From Pseudomonadota bacterium (lineage in GTDB: Bacteria; Pseudomonadota; Alphaproteobacteria; Micropepsales; Micropepsaceae), in NCBI GenBank assembly GCA_021808875.1, contig JAKBAU010000218.1, positions 1 through 6,213 of the forward strand: 6,213 bases of DNA. The letters run 5' to 3'. Shown here piece after piece: positions 1-6,213 of the stretch. The notes beneath the pieces were generated by a model that made no database searches, was not told the DNA's origin, and saw only the letters and a program-made list of their open reading frames with translations. Every line of letters starts with the position of its first letter. The stretch's first letter is position 1. The position numbers and the translations under genes are program-made.

Positions 1-790
1 ATTGACACGAATCCACATAATGATGCAGCGAATACCAACCGCAATACAGCGCCGCACGCGGACAGTTTTTGGCCTGCAACAGGGCGGGTGTGTCATTGAG
101 CACAACATGAATGGCCGCATTTTTCAAAATATATCCGGCGGTAGCGCGAATGTCGTGATCAAAGACGGCATACGGATCCGTGCCGTGCAGACCCCGCGCA
201 TCAAAATACGCCACACCATGCAGGCCTCGCCGCTGAACCTCAATGGAAGTGTGGATGATATTCATCACCATGCGGGGTGTCAGGCCATCCAAGCGCGAGA
301 CCATGATTGCTTCAGGCTCATGACGATTGGTAGCGGCCTCATGCCAGATGGGCAGATAATCCGGATTAACATGCCACAGGATGGGGGGCCTGGCATGATA
401 CCAGAGCATCATCAGGTCATTGTCCAATGCGGTGCGCCGGCCATGCTGGGACAGATACATCTGATCGGAAAGCAGTTGTTCAGTCAGACCGGTTATGCCA
501 AATAGCTGAAATTGCAGTTGTCTCATTTTCTGGCGATTCATTGCACGATCACGCTGAATCGCCAGACGCTGATATTTCCGCAACTGCGCCCGCACACGTG
601 TACGTTCGCTATCAAGTGCTTCCTTCTGAGCTATGGCCTTGAGGCTGTCCCCATGAACGTGCACCATCGCGGTCACGCCGCCGGGGCCGAAGAATTGCCG
701 CAGCAGTGTGAAAAGCGCGTGGGCGTCGGGGCGGCGCAAAGCCGGCGGCAAATCGTTGTCCTGCTCAAGCCACGGCCATAGAGCCTCCGT
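1..790 (-). CDS. TIGR03790-family protein, C-terminal part, probably 5'-truncated and running off the window
   Basis: The minus strand is open from just after a TGA at 907-905 to the window edge, and from about 790 downward the frame reads like the C-terminal part of the TIGR03790 family, whose function is unknown. Recognisable stretches in order are a helical segment rich in Arg, Gln and Lys, then TALDNDLMML, then VNPDY, then the block SRLDGLTPRMV with GLHGVAYFDARGL, then the block with VVLNDTP and ALYCGWYS. These match the family's usual order (a D-E-L segment, NP-Y, RLDGP, AY-D-RG, Y-GWY). The signal peptide and first domain expected at the N terminus are missing: upstream of ~790 this frame becomes Arg/Ser-rich and a different reading frame carries PadR similarity. 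The first ATG in frame is at 667-665, too late for a full protein. It is either a remnant or the 3' end of a rearranged gene. The family call is from memory of conserved blocks; the truncation is inference. Confidence 0.6.
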
Positions 791-900
791 TTCTCGATCA
801 TCTTGAGGCCGCAAATGGGTTCCTCTGCTGCGTGATGCAGAAGATGTAGCCAGATGAGGCCGGTATAAAGAAAGCGATCCTCGAAGCAAAACCCCGGCAT
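751..900 (-). pseudogene. PadR-family transcriptional regulator, N-terminal fragment
   Basis: From an ATG at 900-898 the minus strand reads MPGFCFEDRFLYTGLIWLHL, then LHHAAEEPICGLKMIEK, which strongly resembles the start of PadR regulators of the type with LYSGLIRLHVLHHAAEEPI-GL-MIEEL. These are winged-helix DNA-binding repressors. The next residues, YGRGLSRTTI, still roughly fit the following family segment (HGYRLSPGTLYP), but after about residue 50 the similarity ends and the frame stops at a TGA at 675-673. The wing, the Tyr-Pro-Leu-Leu continuation and the dimerisation helix are missing, so it should not be functional. No good ribosome binding site precedes the ATG. It abuts the truncated TIGR03790 gene on the same strand, and the two similarities overlap or join at about 750-795, consistent with a deletion that fused two neighbouring genes. 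The family call comes from sequence recognition, not a search. Confidence 0.55.
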
Positions 901-1368
901 GAAGTCAGACCCGGAATGATCGTAATGTCCGGCCGGCCCCAATCCAATATGTGGAGGGGCTGCATCTGAGGTGCGTTGGAGTGGGGGCGCTTTCATGCGG
1001 CCAAAATTTAAGCCTGGGAAGGATGGCACACAACGCTCGCTCGCCCTTCGTCGCTCCATGGACATTGCTGAGACATGAACTCTGGCCTTGTTGAGGCAGG
1101 GCAGCGAAGCGTAGCGGCTCTTGGCTTTCAGTCCGCCCGCCGGGCGCTGCAATGATGGGACGCTTGAGCGCCTTTGGCGGCCTTGCCGGCCAGGAAGGTG
1201 CGGCTGGCCCGACGGGGGAAACTGCCCCCGAAACTGCGACAAGTTGCACCCTGCGACAGTTGGGCCTTGGACGGTTTGTCCTATCGCCAGTATTGCGGGT
1301 GCGAGATATGGCGGGGCATGAGTGCACAGCCCTGACGGGGTTGTCATGTTCGAAATGCATCAGGCGGC
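901..1368. other. Gene-free stretch with inverted repeats, no supported coding region
   Basis: About 470 bases lie between the PadR remnant and the AT-rich region upstream of cyoA. Open frames exist here on both strands, but they are GC-rich, dominated by Pro, Arg and Gly, and none has a recognisable family or ribosome binding site. Visible structures are CCGGA-N12-TCCGG at 911-932, just upstream of the PadR fragment start, CGGGGG-AAACTG-CCCCCG at 1213-1230 (no T tract, so not a normal intrinsic terminator), and the TGCGAC repeats described separately. It may contain decayed sequence and long-range regulatory sites for the cyo operon. Confidence 0.5.
1234..1262. promoter_or_regulatory. Imperfect palindrome plus direct repeat, possible RegA/PrrA-type response-regulator sites
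   Basis: TGCGACAAGTTGCA at 1235-1248 is a nearly perfect palindrome (TGC-R-AC-AA-GT-Y-GCA). Its left half plus flank recurs as CTGCGAC-AGTTG at 1251-1262, giving a direct repeat with 17-base phasing. GCGAC facing GTTGC resembles the loosely conserved GCGNC/GNCGC half-sites reported for RegA/PrrA, the partner regulators of RegB-type kinases, and such a kinase gene ends this operon. The repeats are seen directly; the assignment to a regulator is inference, because RegA-type motifs are degenerate and the region is GC-rich. Confidence 0.25.
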
Positions 1369-1402
1369 TTAAAAATTGTTCAATAAAATCAGATATATAA
1401 CT
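1369..1402 (+). promoter_or_regulatory. AT-rich island, probable cyo operon promoter
   Basis: A 34-base block made almost entirely of A and T breaks the surrounding GC-rich sequence. It contains TAAAAT at 1384-1389 and TATAAC at 1396-1401, each 5 of 6 to the sigma70 -10 consensus. No convincing -35 box lies 16-18 bases upstream of either one (TTGTTC at 1376-1381 is only 14 bases from TATAAC), so the promoter may need an activator. Transcription from TATAAC would start near 1408 and leave a leader of about 30 bases before the cyoA ATG at 1439. Confidence 0.35.
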
Positions 1403-1426
1403 GAGAGGTATGGTGTCCGCCCGGCT

Positions 1427-1432
1427 CGGGGA
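1427..1432 (+). promoter_or_regulatory. Ribosome binding site deciding the cyoA start
   Basis: CGGGGA lies 6 bases before ATG 1439. No comparable site precedes the earlier in-frame TTG at 1376, which lies inside the probable promoter, nor the later in-frame ATG at 1457. This supports 1439 as the start. Confidence 0.4.
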
Positions 1433-1438
1433 CTCCGC

Positions 1439-2410
1439 ATGTCTGGGCTCTTCAGTATGGCGCGACGGCGCAATTGGTTGCGCCGCACAAGAAATATCGC
1501 GCTGCTGGGCGCCATAGCCCCGCTGCTTGGCGGTTGCCATTACGCGCTGCTGGATCCGGCCGGACCGATCGGTCAGGACGAGCTCAACATCATCTACCTC
1601 GCGACCGGGCTGATGCTGCTCGTCGTTGTTCCGGTGATCTTCCTTACACTCCTGTTTGCCTGGCGCTATCGGGCCTCGAACACGAAGGCGACCTACCGGC
1701 CGGATTGGGCGCATTCCGGCAAGATCGAGGTTGTTATCTGGTCCATTCCCGCGATCATTGTCGCCATTTTGGGCTATGTGACCTGGACGACGAGCCACAC
1801 TCTCGATCCTTATCGCCCGATCGTATCGGCCAACAAGCCTGTCGAAGTTGAAGTCGCCTCGCTCAACTGGAAGTGGCTTTTCATCTACCCACAATTGGGC
1901 ATCGCCACGGTCAATGAGCTGGCTTTTCCGGTTGATACCCCAGTTGAGTTTCGCCTGACGTCATCGCGGGTGATGAATGCCTTCTTCATCCCGCGCTTGG
2001 GTACCCAGATCTACACCATGGCTGGCATGCAGACGCGACTGTCCCTCATGGCCGACAGGGTGGGGACCTATCAGGGGATGTCCTCGAACTTCAGTGGCGA
2101 CGGCTTTTCCACTATGCGCTTTGCCGCCAAGGCCATGAGCGCAAAGGATTTCGGAGCCTGGGTCGAGAAGGTACGCGCCTCCCATGAGGCACTGACCCTG
2201 TCTGCTTACCGCAAGCTTGCCAAACCCAGCGAGAATCTCCCAGTTGAGCATTACGCCACCGTGGCGCCCCACCTCTTCCACGACATCCTCAATCTTTGCA
2301 CCGATGGCCAGACCTGTATCGACGCGCAGCACATGGCCCGGCGCATGACGTCCCATGGTCATGAAATGGCGATGGCCAAACGTCCTCACACCTTGGCCCA
2401 CGGATCCTGA
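1439..2410 (+). CDS. cyoA: Cytochrome bo3 ubiquinol oxidase subunit II (CyoA), lipoprotein
   Basis: Subunit II of the inner-membrane quinol oxidase that reduces O2 and pumps protons; 323 residues from ATG 1439 (E. coli CyoA has 315). An Arg-rich n-region ([10 protein letters not shown]) and a hydrophobic stretch lead to a lipobox, LLGGC, with lipidated Cys33. Two membrane helices follow at about 51-75 and 96-116, then a periplasmic cupredoxin domain (~123-225) and the COX_ARM region (~232-286). The CuA ligands of cytochrome c oxidases are absent: no His in the segment around [13 protein letters not shown] and no Cys pair near [13 protein letters not shown], as expected for a quinol oxidase. 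The C-terminal tail has CTDGQTC (Cys287, Cys293) followed by a His/Met-rich segment. The frame stays open upstream to a TTG at 1376, but the lipobox distance, the ribosome binding site and the AT-rich promoter argue for 1439; ATG 1457 would also give a good signal peptide. First gene of the operon, ending 1 base before cyoB. Confidence 0.95.
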   Translation: MSGLFSMARRRNWLRRTRNIALLGAIAPLLGGCHYALLDPAGPIGQDELNIIYLATGLMLLVVVPVIFLTLLFAWRYRASNTKATYRPDWAHSGKIEVVIWSIPAIIVAILGYVTWTTSHTLDPYRPIVSANKPVEVEVASLNWKWLFIYPQLGIATVNELAFPVDTPVEFRLTSSRVMNAFFIPRLGTQIYTMAGMQTRLSLMADRVGTYQGMSSNFSGDGFSTMRFAAKAMSAKDFGAWVEKVRASHEALTLSAYRKLAKPSENLPVEHYATVAPHLFHDILNLCTDGQTCIDAQHMARRMTSHGHEMAMAKRPHTLAHGS

Positions 2411-2411
2411 C

Positions 2412-4388
2412 ATGTTCGGCAAACTTACCCTCGCAGCCATTCCCTATCAGAACCCGATCATCTTGGGGGCTGTCGCCTTCATGGTCATCTGTGTCATCGC
2501 CGTCCTGGCGCTGGTCACCTATTTCCGCTTCTGGTCGACGCTCTGGAACGACTGGCTGACGTCTGTTGATCACAAGCGTATCGGCGTCATGTACATCGTT
2601 CTCGCGACGATCATGCTGCTTCGGGGCTTTGCCGATGCTCTCATGATGCGCTTACAGCAGGCCTTGGCCTCGGCCGGAGGGCCGGGCTATCTGCCTCCTG
2701 AGCATTTTGACCAGGTGTTCACCGCCCACGGCGTCATCATGATTTTCTTCATGGCCATGCCGTTCATCGTCGGACTCATGAATGTCGTGGTCCCGATGCA
2801 GATCGGCGCCCGCGATGTTGCCTTTCCCTACATGAATTCTCTCAGCTTTTGGCTCACCGTGGCCGGAGCCATCCTCGTCAATCTGTCCTTGGGCATCGGT
2901 GATTTCGCCAAAACGGGTTGGCTCGCCTATCCGCCTCTCTCCGAACTGCACATGAGCCCGGGAGTAGGCGTCGACTACTACATATGGTCGCTGCAGATCG
3001 CCGGTATTGGCACTTTGCTCGGCGGGGTCAATATGATCACCACCATCCTCAGGATGCGTGCGCCCGGCATGACTTTGATGCGCATGCCGATCTTCACCTG
3101 GACGTCACTGTGCTCGAACATGCTGATTGTTGCTGCCTTTCCGGCGCTAACGGCGACGCTGGCCATGCTTTCGCTCGACCGCTATCTCGGCATGCACTTC
3201 TTCACGGCTGGGTCCGGCGGCAATCCGATGATGTACATCAACCTCATCTGGATCTGGGGGCACCCGGAGGTCTACATCCTCGTTCTGCCCTGCTTCGGCG
3301 TCTACTCCGAGGTTGTTGCCACGTTCTCGGGCAAGCCCCTGTTTGGCTACACCTCGATGGTTTACGCGACGGTTTGCATCACCGTCCTGTCCTTCATGGT
3401 GTGGCTGCATCACTTCTTCACCATGGGTTCGGGTGCTGACGTCAATGCCTTCTTCGGCATCATGACCATGATCATCGCGGTTCCCACCGGTGTGAAGATC
3501 TTCAACTGGTTGTTCACGATCTACCGCGGTCGTTTGCGCTTTGAACCACCTGTGCTGTGGACACTCGGCTTCATGGTGACATTCACGATCGGTGGCATGA
3601 CAGGCGTGCTGATGGCGGTTCCGCCGGCAGACTTTGTGCTGCATAACAGCCTCTTCCTAATCGCCCATTTCCACAATGCGATTATCGGTGGCGTGGTATT
3701 CGGCGTCATGGCTGGAATGAACTATTGGTTTCCCAAGGCTTTTGGCTTCAAGCTTGATCCGTTTTGGGGAAAAGTCTCCTTCTGGTGCTGGATCATCGGC
3801 TTTTACGTCGCATTCATGCCCCTTTATGCACTTGGTCTGATGGGCATGACACGCCGCCTGGATACTCCGCATAACCCCATCTGGCATACCTATCTGGTCG
3901 TTGCGATGATCGGTGCAGTTATCATCTTCCTCGGGATCCTTGCCGAACTCGTGCAAATTGCCGTCAGCCTGCGCAACCGGGAAGTACTGCGCGATGTCAC
4001 CGGCGACCCCTGGCAGGGTCGTACGCTCGAGTGGGCGACCTCTTCTCCGCCCGCTTATTACAACTTTCCCACCACGCCGATCGTGACTGCTCGGGATGCC
4101 TTCTGGGACATGAAGCAGCGTGGCGTAGCGATGCAGCCTTTGGGCACCTACCACCAGATCCATATGCCGCGGAACACGGCGACCGGACTGATTATAGCTG
4201 GCTTTGCAACCGTGCTCGGATTTGCGCTCATCTGGCACATCTGGTGGCTTGCTGGTGCCACCTTTGTGGTCGCCTTCGGTGTTGCGATCGGCAAGTCGTT
4301 TGACGAGGACCGTGACTATTATGTGCCGGTCGAAGAGATCGAGCGCACCGAAAAGAGATATTTCGCACAACTGCCGTCGGAGGGCTGA
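2412..4388 (+). CDS. cyoB: Cytochrome bo3 ubiquinol oxidase subunit I (CyoB), catalytic heme-copper subunit
   Basis: Catalytic subunit, 658 residues, carrying the low-spin heme, the heme-CuB centre and the proton channels. It starts MFGKLTL like E. coli CyoB (MFGKLSL) and keeps the same residue numbering, without gaps, to at least residue 421. Low-spin heme ligands are His106 and His421; the high-spin heme ligand is His419; CuB ligands are His284, His333 and His334, with the cross-linked Tyr288 in WGHPEVY. The D channel (Asn124, Asp135, Asn142, Glu286) and K channel (Lys362) are intact, making it an A1-type proton pump. The ubiquinol-site residues Arg71, Asp75, His98 and Gln101 are present, which marks a quinol rather than cytochrome c oxidase. 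The MTRRLD segment carries the paired heme-propionate arginines. An in-frame ATG at 2355 would overlap cyoA and add 19 residues with no counterpart in the family; ATG 2412, one base after the cyoA stop, is preferred. Its ribosome binding site (GGA at 2402-2404) is weak, suggesting translational coupling to cyoA. Confidence 0.98.
   Translation: MFGKLTLAAIPYQNPIILGAVAFMVICVIAVLALVTYFRFWSTLWNDWLTSVDHKRIGVMYIVLATIMLLRGFADALMMRLQQALASAGGPGYLPPEHFDQVFTAHGVIMIFFMAMPFIVGLMNVVVPMQIGARDVAFPYMNSLSFWLTVAGAILVNLSLGIGDFAKTGWLAYPPLSELHMSPGVGVDYYIWSLQIAGIGTLLGGVNMITTILRMRAPGMTLMRMPIFTWTSLCSNMLIVAAFPALTATLAMLSLDRYLGMHFFTAGSGGNPMMYINLIWIWGHPEVYILVLPCFGVYSEVVATFSGKPLFGYTSMVYATVCITVLSFMVWLHHFFTMGSGADVNAFFGIMTMIIAVPTGVKIFNWLFTIYRGRLRFEPPVLWTLGFMVTFTIGGMTGVLMAVPPADFVLHNSLFLIAHFHNAIIGGVVFGVMAGMNYWFPKAFGFKLDPFWGKVSFWCWIIGFYVAFMPLYALGLMGMTRRLDTPHNPIWHTYLVVAMIGAVIIFLGILAELVQIAVSLRNREVLRDVTGDPWQGRTLEWATSSPPAYYNFPTTPIVTARDAFWDMKQRGVAMQPLGTYHQIHMPRNTATGLIIAGFATVLGFALIWHIWWLAGATFVVAFGVAIGKSFDEDRDYYVPVEEIERTEKRYFAQLPSEG
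4379..4384 (+). promoter_or_regulatory. Strong ribosome binding site of cyoC inside the end of cyoB
   Basis: GGAGGG overlaps the last codons of cyoB and lies 8 bases before ATG 4393. It fixes the cyoC start against the much longer open frame that begins inside cyoB at 4204. Confidence 0.6.
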
Positions 4389-4392
4389 ACTC

Positions 4393-5028
4393 ATGACCGC
4401 GATTGCACCCGCACTTGAGGACACTGCTTCCGGGATCGATCTCGGTGCCCACGCAGATGGTCATCACGACACTCAATCCAAGGTAACTCTGGGTTTCTGG
4501 ATTTACCTGATGAGTGACTGCATCATCTTTGCCTGTCTGTTCGCCACGTTTTCGGTTCTGCGTCACGCTACGGCTGGAGGGCCGGACGGACGTGAGATTT
4601 TTGATCTGCCTTATGTGGCGGTGGAGACGGGTTGCCTCCTGGTATCAAGCTTCACTTATGGTCTCGCCATGCTGGCGATGAACCGGGACGATCGCAGCTG
4701 GACCATGGGTTGGCTCGTGGTCACTATGCTTCTGGGCATGACGTTCGTTGGCATGGAAATCCACGAGTTTGCCGGCCTGGTAGCAAAGGGATTTGGTCCG
4801 GATCGCTCCGGCTTCCTGTCGGCCTTCTTCACCTTGGTGGGAACGCACGGATTGCATGTCACGGCGGGCATAATCTGGATGATGGTGATGATGGGTCACC
4901 TCATGCGGCGTGGCCTGACCGAAGCCAACCGTACGCGACTGATGTGCCTCAGCCTGTTCTGGCACTTTCTCGACGTCATCTGGATCGGAGTGTTTACGGT
5001 CGTATATCTGATGGGAGTAGCCCACTAA
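4393..5028 (+). CDS. cyoC: Cytochrome bo3 ubiquinol oxidase subunit III (CyoC)
   Basis: Subunit III of the quinol oxidase, 211 residues (E. coli CyoC 204), a membrane protein without redox cofactors that stabilises subunit I. A His-rich hydrophilic N terminus (HADGHHD, residues 20-26) precedes five predicted membrane helices at about 31-56, 75-96, 103-125, 141-168 and 187-208, the family's normal count. Conserved family pieces include [15 protein letters not shown], the acidic GMEIHEF segment (Glu122, Glu125), [12 protein letters not shown] and the terminal [10 protein letters not shown]. It begins 4 bases after the cyoB stop behind a strong GGAGGG site, and its TAA stop overlaps the ATG of cyoD by one base (TAATG), so the two are translationally coupled. 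The in-frame extension upstream to 4204 would lie inside cyoB and has no family counterpart. Confidence 0.96.
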   Translation: MTAIAPALEDTASGIDLGAHADGHHDTQSKVTLGFWIYLMSDCIIFACLFATFSVLRHATAGGPDGREIFDLPYVAVETGCLLVSSFTYGLAMLAMNRDDRSWTMGWLVVTMLLGMTFVGMEIHEFAGLVAKGFGPDRSGFLSAFFTLVGTHGLHVTAGIIWMMVMMGHLMRRGLTEANRTRLMCLSLFWHFLDVIWIGVFTVVYLMGVAH

Positions 5029-5396
5029 TGCATGGTACCCAAGGTAGAGCCGCAACCTCCGGTCATGACCATGACGGCGCCGATCATGGCACTCTGGGCT
5101 CGTATGTCACCGGTTTCATTCTGTCGGTGTTGCTGACGGCGGTTCCCTTTGCGCTCGTTATGACACATGCCCTGCCCGCCGGACAGGCTATTGCTCTTGC
5201 CCTTGTTCTTGGGGCGATCCAGATGGTGGTTCATCTCGTTTTTTTCTTGCACATGAACGCGGCGTCCAGCCGAAGCTGGAACATGGCAGCTCTCGTTTTC
5301 ACGCTCATCATCCTTGGAATCGTCGTGGTTGGATCGCTGTGGGTCATGCACAATATGAATGCCAACATGATGCCAGGCATGATGTCGGGCTCATGA
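5028..5396 (+). CDS. cyoD: Cytochrome bo3 ubiquinol oxidase subunit IV (CyoD)
   Basis: Small fourth subunit, 122 residues (E. coli CyoD 109), needed for assembly and stability of the CuB site in the E. coli enzyme. Three membrane helices lie at about 27-47, 54-76 and 85-107. Family signatures are GSYVTGFILS, MVVHLVFFLHMN and SWNMAALVFT, all close to E. coli CyoD. The N terminus carries GHDHDGADHG and the C terminus a Met-rich tail (MHNMNANMMPGMM), ending longer than in E. coli. The start is the ATG overlapping the cyoC stop (TAATG), with GGGAG at 5013-5017 as ribosome binding site, 10 bases upstream. The stop overlaps the start of the following kinase gene by ATGA. The frame is open far upstream, but that part is a shadow of cyoC. 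Confidence 0.95.
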   Translation: MHGTQGRAATSGHDHDGADHGTLGSYVTGFILSVLLTAVPFALVMTHALPAGQAIALALVLGAIQMVVHLVFFLHMNAASSRSWNMAALVFTLIILGIVVVGSLWVMHNMNANMMPGMMSGS

Positions 5397-6213
5397 ACGT
5401 GGCGGGACCTGCATGGGCCGCAAGTCCGGCCCAGCATGTGCTCCGGCGATGGCGCTCCTTAAAAGAGCGGATGCAGCCGGATGCCATTGAGCAGACTGCA
5501 AATACAAGAAACCTCAGGCTTCTGGTGTCACTGCGCTGGCTGGCGGTGGCCGGCCAGATCGTCATCATCGGTGTGGCGCGGCAATGGCTTCATCTGGATC
5601 TGCCACTGTTGCAGATGGCCACGGTCATACTGTTTCTCATCGGCCTCAATCTTGTCAGCCTCCATCTTTCCCGCAGCGCCATACCGCTTTACGACGCGGA
5701 GCTGTTCCTCGCCTTGTTGCTCGATGTTGCGGCGCTAACGGTGCAACTTTATCTCAGCGGCGGAGCGACCAACCCTTTTATCGGGCTCTACCTTCTGCAG
5801 ATCATTCTCGGCGCCGTGCTGTTGAGGTCGCGCTGGACCTGGACCTTGTTTGGTCTGACTGGCGTATGTTTTCTGGGCTTGATGCGCTTTTACCGGCATG
5901 TCGGGCTGGACCATTATGCCAAAAGCAGCGTCGTCAGCTTCATGGACCTCAGGGTTGAAGGCAGCTTTGTCTCCTTCGTATTGGCGTCTGTCTTGCTGAT
6001 TTTTTTCCTTTCGCGCATCAATCGTAACCTGCGTGAGCGCGATCGCCGCCTGTCGGATCTGCGCCAGCAGCGTGCCGAAGAGGAGCATATCGTGCGCATG
6101 GGGCTGCTGGCCTCGGGCGCGGCCCATGAACTGGGTACTCCGCTCTCCACGCTGTCCGTCATCGTCAACGACTGGCTGCGTGTTCCGGAGCTGGTAAACA
6201 ATTCGGAACGTGC
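5393..6213 (+). CDS. regB: RegB/PrrB/RoxS-type redox sensor histidine kinase, N-terminal part (continues beyond window)
   Basis: An open frame of 273 codons runs to the window edge with no stop. It reads as a membrane sensor kinase of the RegB (PrrB, RoxS, ActS) family, which autophosphorylates and passes phosphate to a RegA-type regulator in response to the redox state of the quinone pool. About six hydrophobic segments fill residues ~43-206. GGATNPF at 123-129 is the family's conserved quinone-site motif (GG-x-x-NPF), followed by LYLLQIILGAVLL. A charged linker (RINRNLRERDRRL, then RQQRAEEEH) leads to MGLLASGAAHELGTPLSTLS, with His245 as the expected phosphoacceptor; HELGTPL is the RegB-type H-box. 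The ATPase domain and the redox-active Cys of RegB lie beyond the window. The ATG overlaps the cyoD stop (ATGA), so the kinase should be co-translated with the oxidase; no strong ribosome binding site is visible. Another possible start is ATG 5471. The family is clear; the exact gene name in this organism is inferred. Confidence 0.9.
   Translation, partial: MNVAGPAWAASPAQHVLRRWRSLKERMQPDAIEQTANTRNLRLLVSLRWLAVAGQIVIIGVARQWLHLDLPLLQMATVILFLIGLNLVSLHLSRSAIPLYDAELFLALLLDVAALTVQLYLSGGATNPFIGLYLLQIILGAVLLRSRWTWTLFGLTGVCFLGLMRFYRHVGLDHYAKSSVVSFMDLRVEGSFVSFVLASVLLIFFLSRINRNLRERDRRLSDLRQQRAEEEHIVRMGLLASGAAHELGTPLSTLSVIVNDWLRVPELVNNSER

Noticed and set aside
2..505. Plus-strand open frame of 167 codons at the left edge
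   Set aside because: It is antisense to the minus-strand frame with conserved TIGR03790 blocks; no family features of its own.
1213..1230. CGGGGG-AAACTG-CCCCCG hairpin as a terminator
   Set aside because: No T tract follows on either strand, and the neighbouring genes do not end here.
673..1347. 224-codon minus-strand open frame as one full gene
   Set aside because: Only its last part (900 to about 751) has a recognisable family (PadR). The 5' two thirds is Pro/Arg-rich without family features or ribosome binding site, and the 3' end is the out-of-frame shadow of the TIGR03790 fragment.
1410..1517. 35-codon plus-strand ORF with GAGAGG just before its ATG, overlapping the cyoA start
   Set aside because: The purine stretch is only one base from the ATG, too close for a normal ribosome binding site, and the peptide has no recognisable features. 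A leader peptide is possible but unsupported.
905..1894. 329-codon minus-strand open frame
   Set aside because: More than a third lies antisense to cyoA, and the composition (Arg, Pro, Gly) is typical of a shadow frame in GC-rich DNA.
2355..2411. Earlier cyoB start at ATG 2355
   Set aside because: It would add 19 residues overlapping cyoA, while ATG 2412 gives the MFGKL start shared with E. coli CyoB.
3657..4424. 255-codon minus-strand open frame opposite cyoB, with several similar antisense frames
   Set aside because: Antisense shadow of a highly conserved catalytic gene; sequence shows no domain features.

Overview
The window comes from a proteobacterium. The evidence is a cytochrome bo3-type ubiquinol oxidase operon (cyoABCD) whose subunit I aligns with E. 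coli CyoB without gaps through its catalytic core, followed by a RegB/PrrB/RoxS-type redox sensor kinase, an arrangement of families typical of Alpha-, Beta- and Gammaproteobacteria. I cannot name a genus from the sequence alone.

Layout. Positions 1-900 (minus strand) hold what look like two decayed or truncated genes running out of the window on the left. One is the C-terminal half of a TIGR03790-family protein of unknown function (about 790 to 1). Abutting its 5' side, in another frame, is the first ~50 residues of a PadR-type winged-helix regulator (900 to ~751). Positions 901-1438 carry no convincing gene. This stretch contains GC-rich inverted repeats, a pair of TGCGAC-type repeats that could be response-regulator sites, and a sharp AT-rich island at 1369-1402 that is the likely cyo promoter region.

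From 1439 to the right edge everything is on the plus strand and tightly packed: cyoA (1439-2410), cyoB (2412-4388), cyoC (4393-5028), cyoD (5028-5396) and a RegB-like histidine kinase (5393 to beyond the window). Spacings are 1 nt, 4 nt, a 1-nt TAATG overlap and a 4-nt ATGA overlap, so the five genes are almost certainly one translationally coupled transcript.

How they work together. CyoA-D form a proton-pumping heme-copper quinol oxidase in the inner membrane that passes electrons from ubiquinol to O2. The kinase has six membrane-spanning segments, the GGATNPF quinone-site motif of the RegB family, and the HELGTP phosphoacceptor box. The oxidase that drains the quinol pool is thus co-transcribed with a sensor expected to read the redox state of that same pool, which suggests a local feedback loop. 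The heme O synthase gene cyoE, which follows cyoD in E. coli, is not in this position. The rest is a well-known respiratory module; I see no evidence for a wholly new system.
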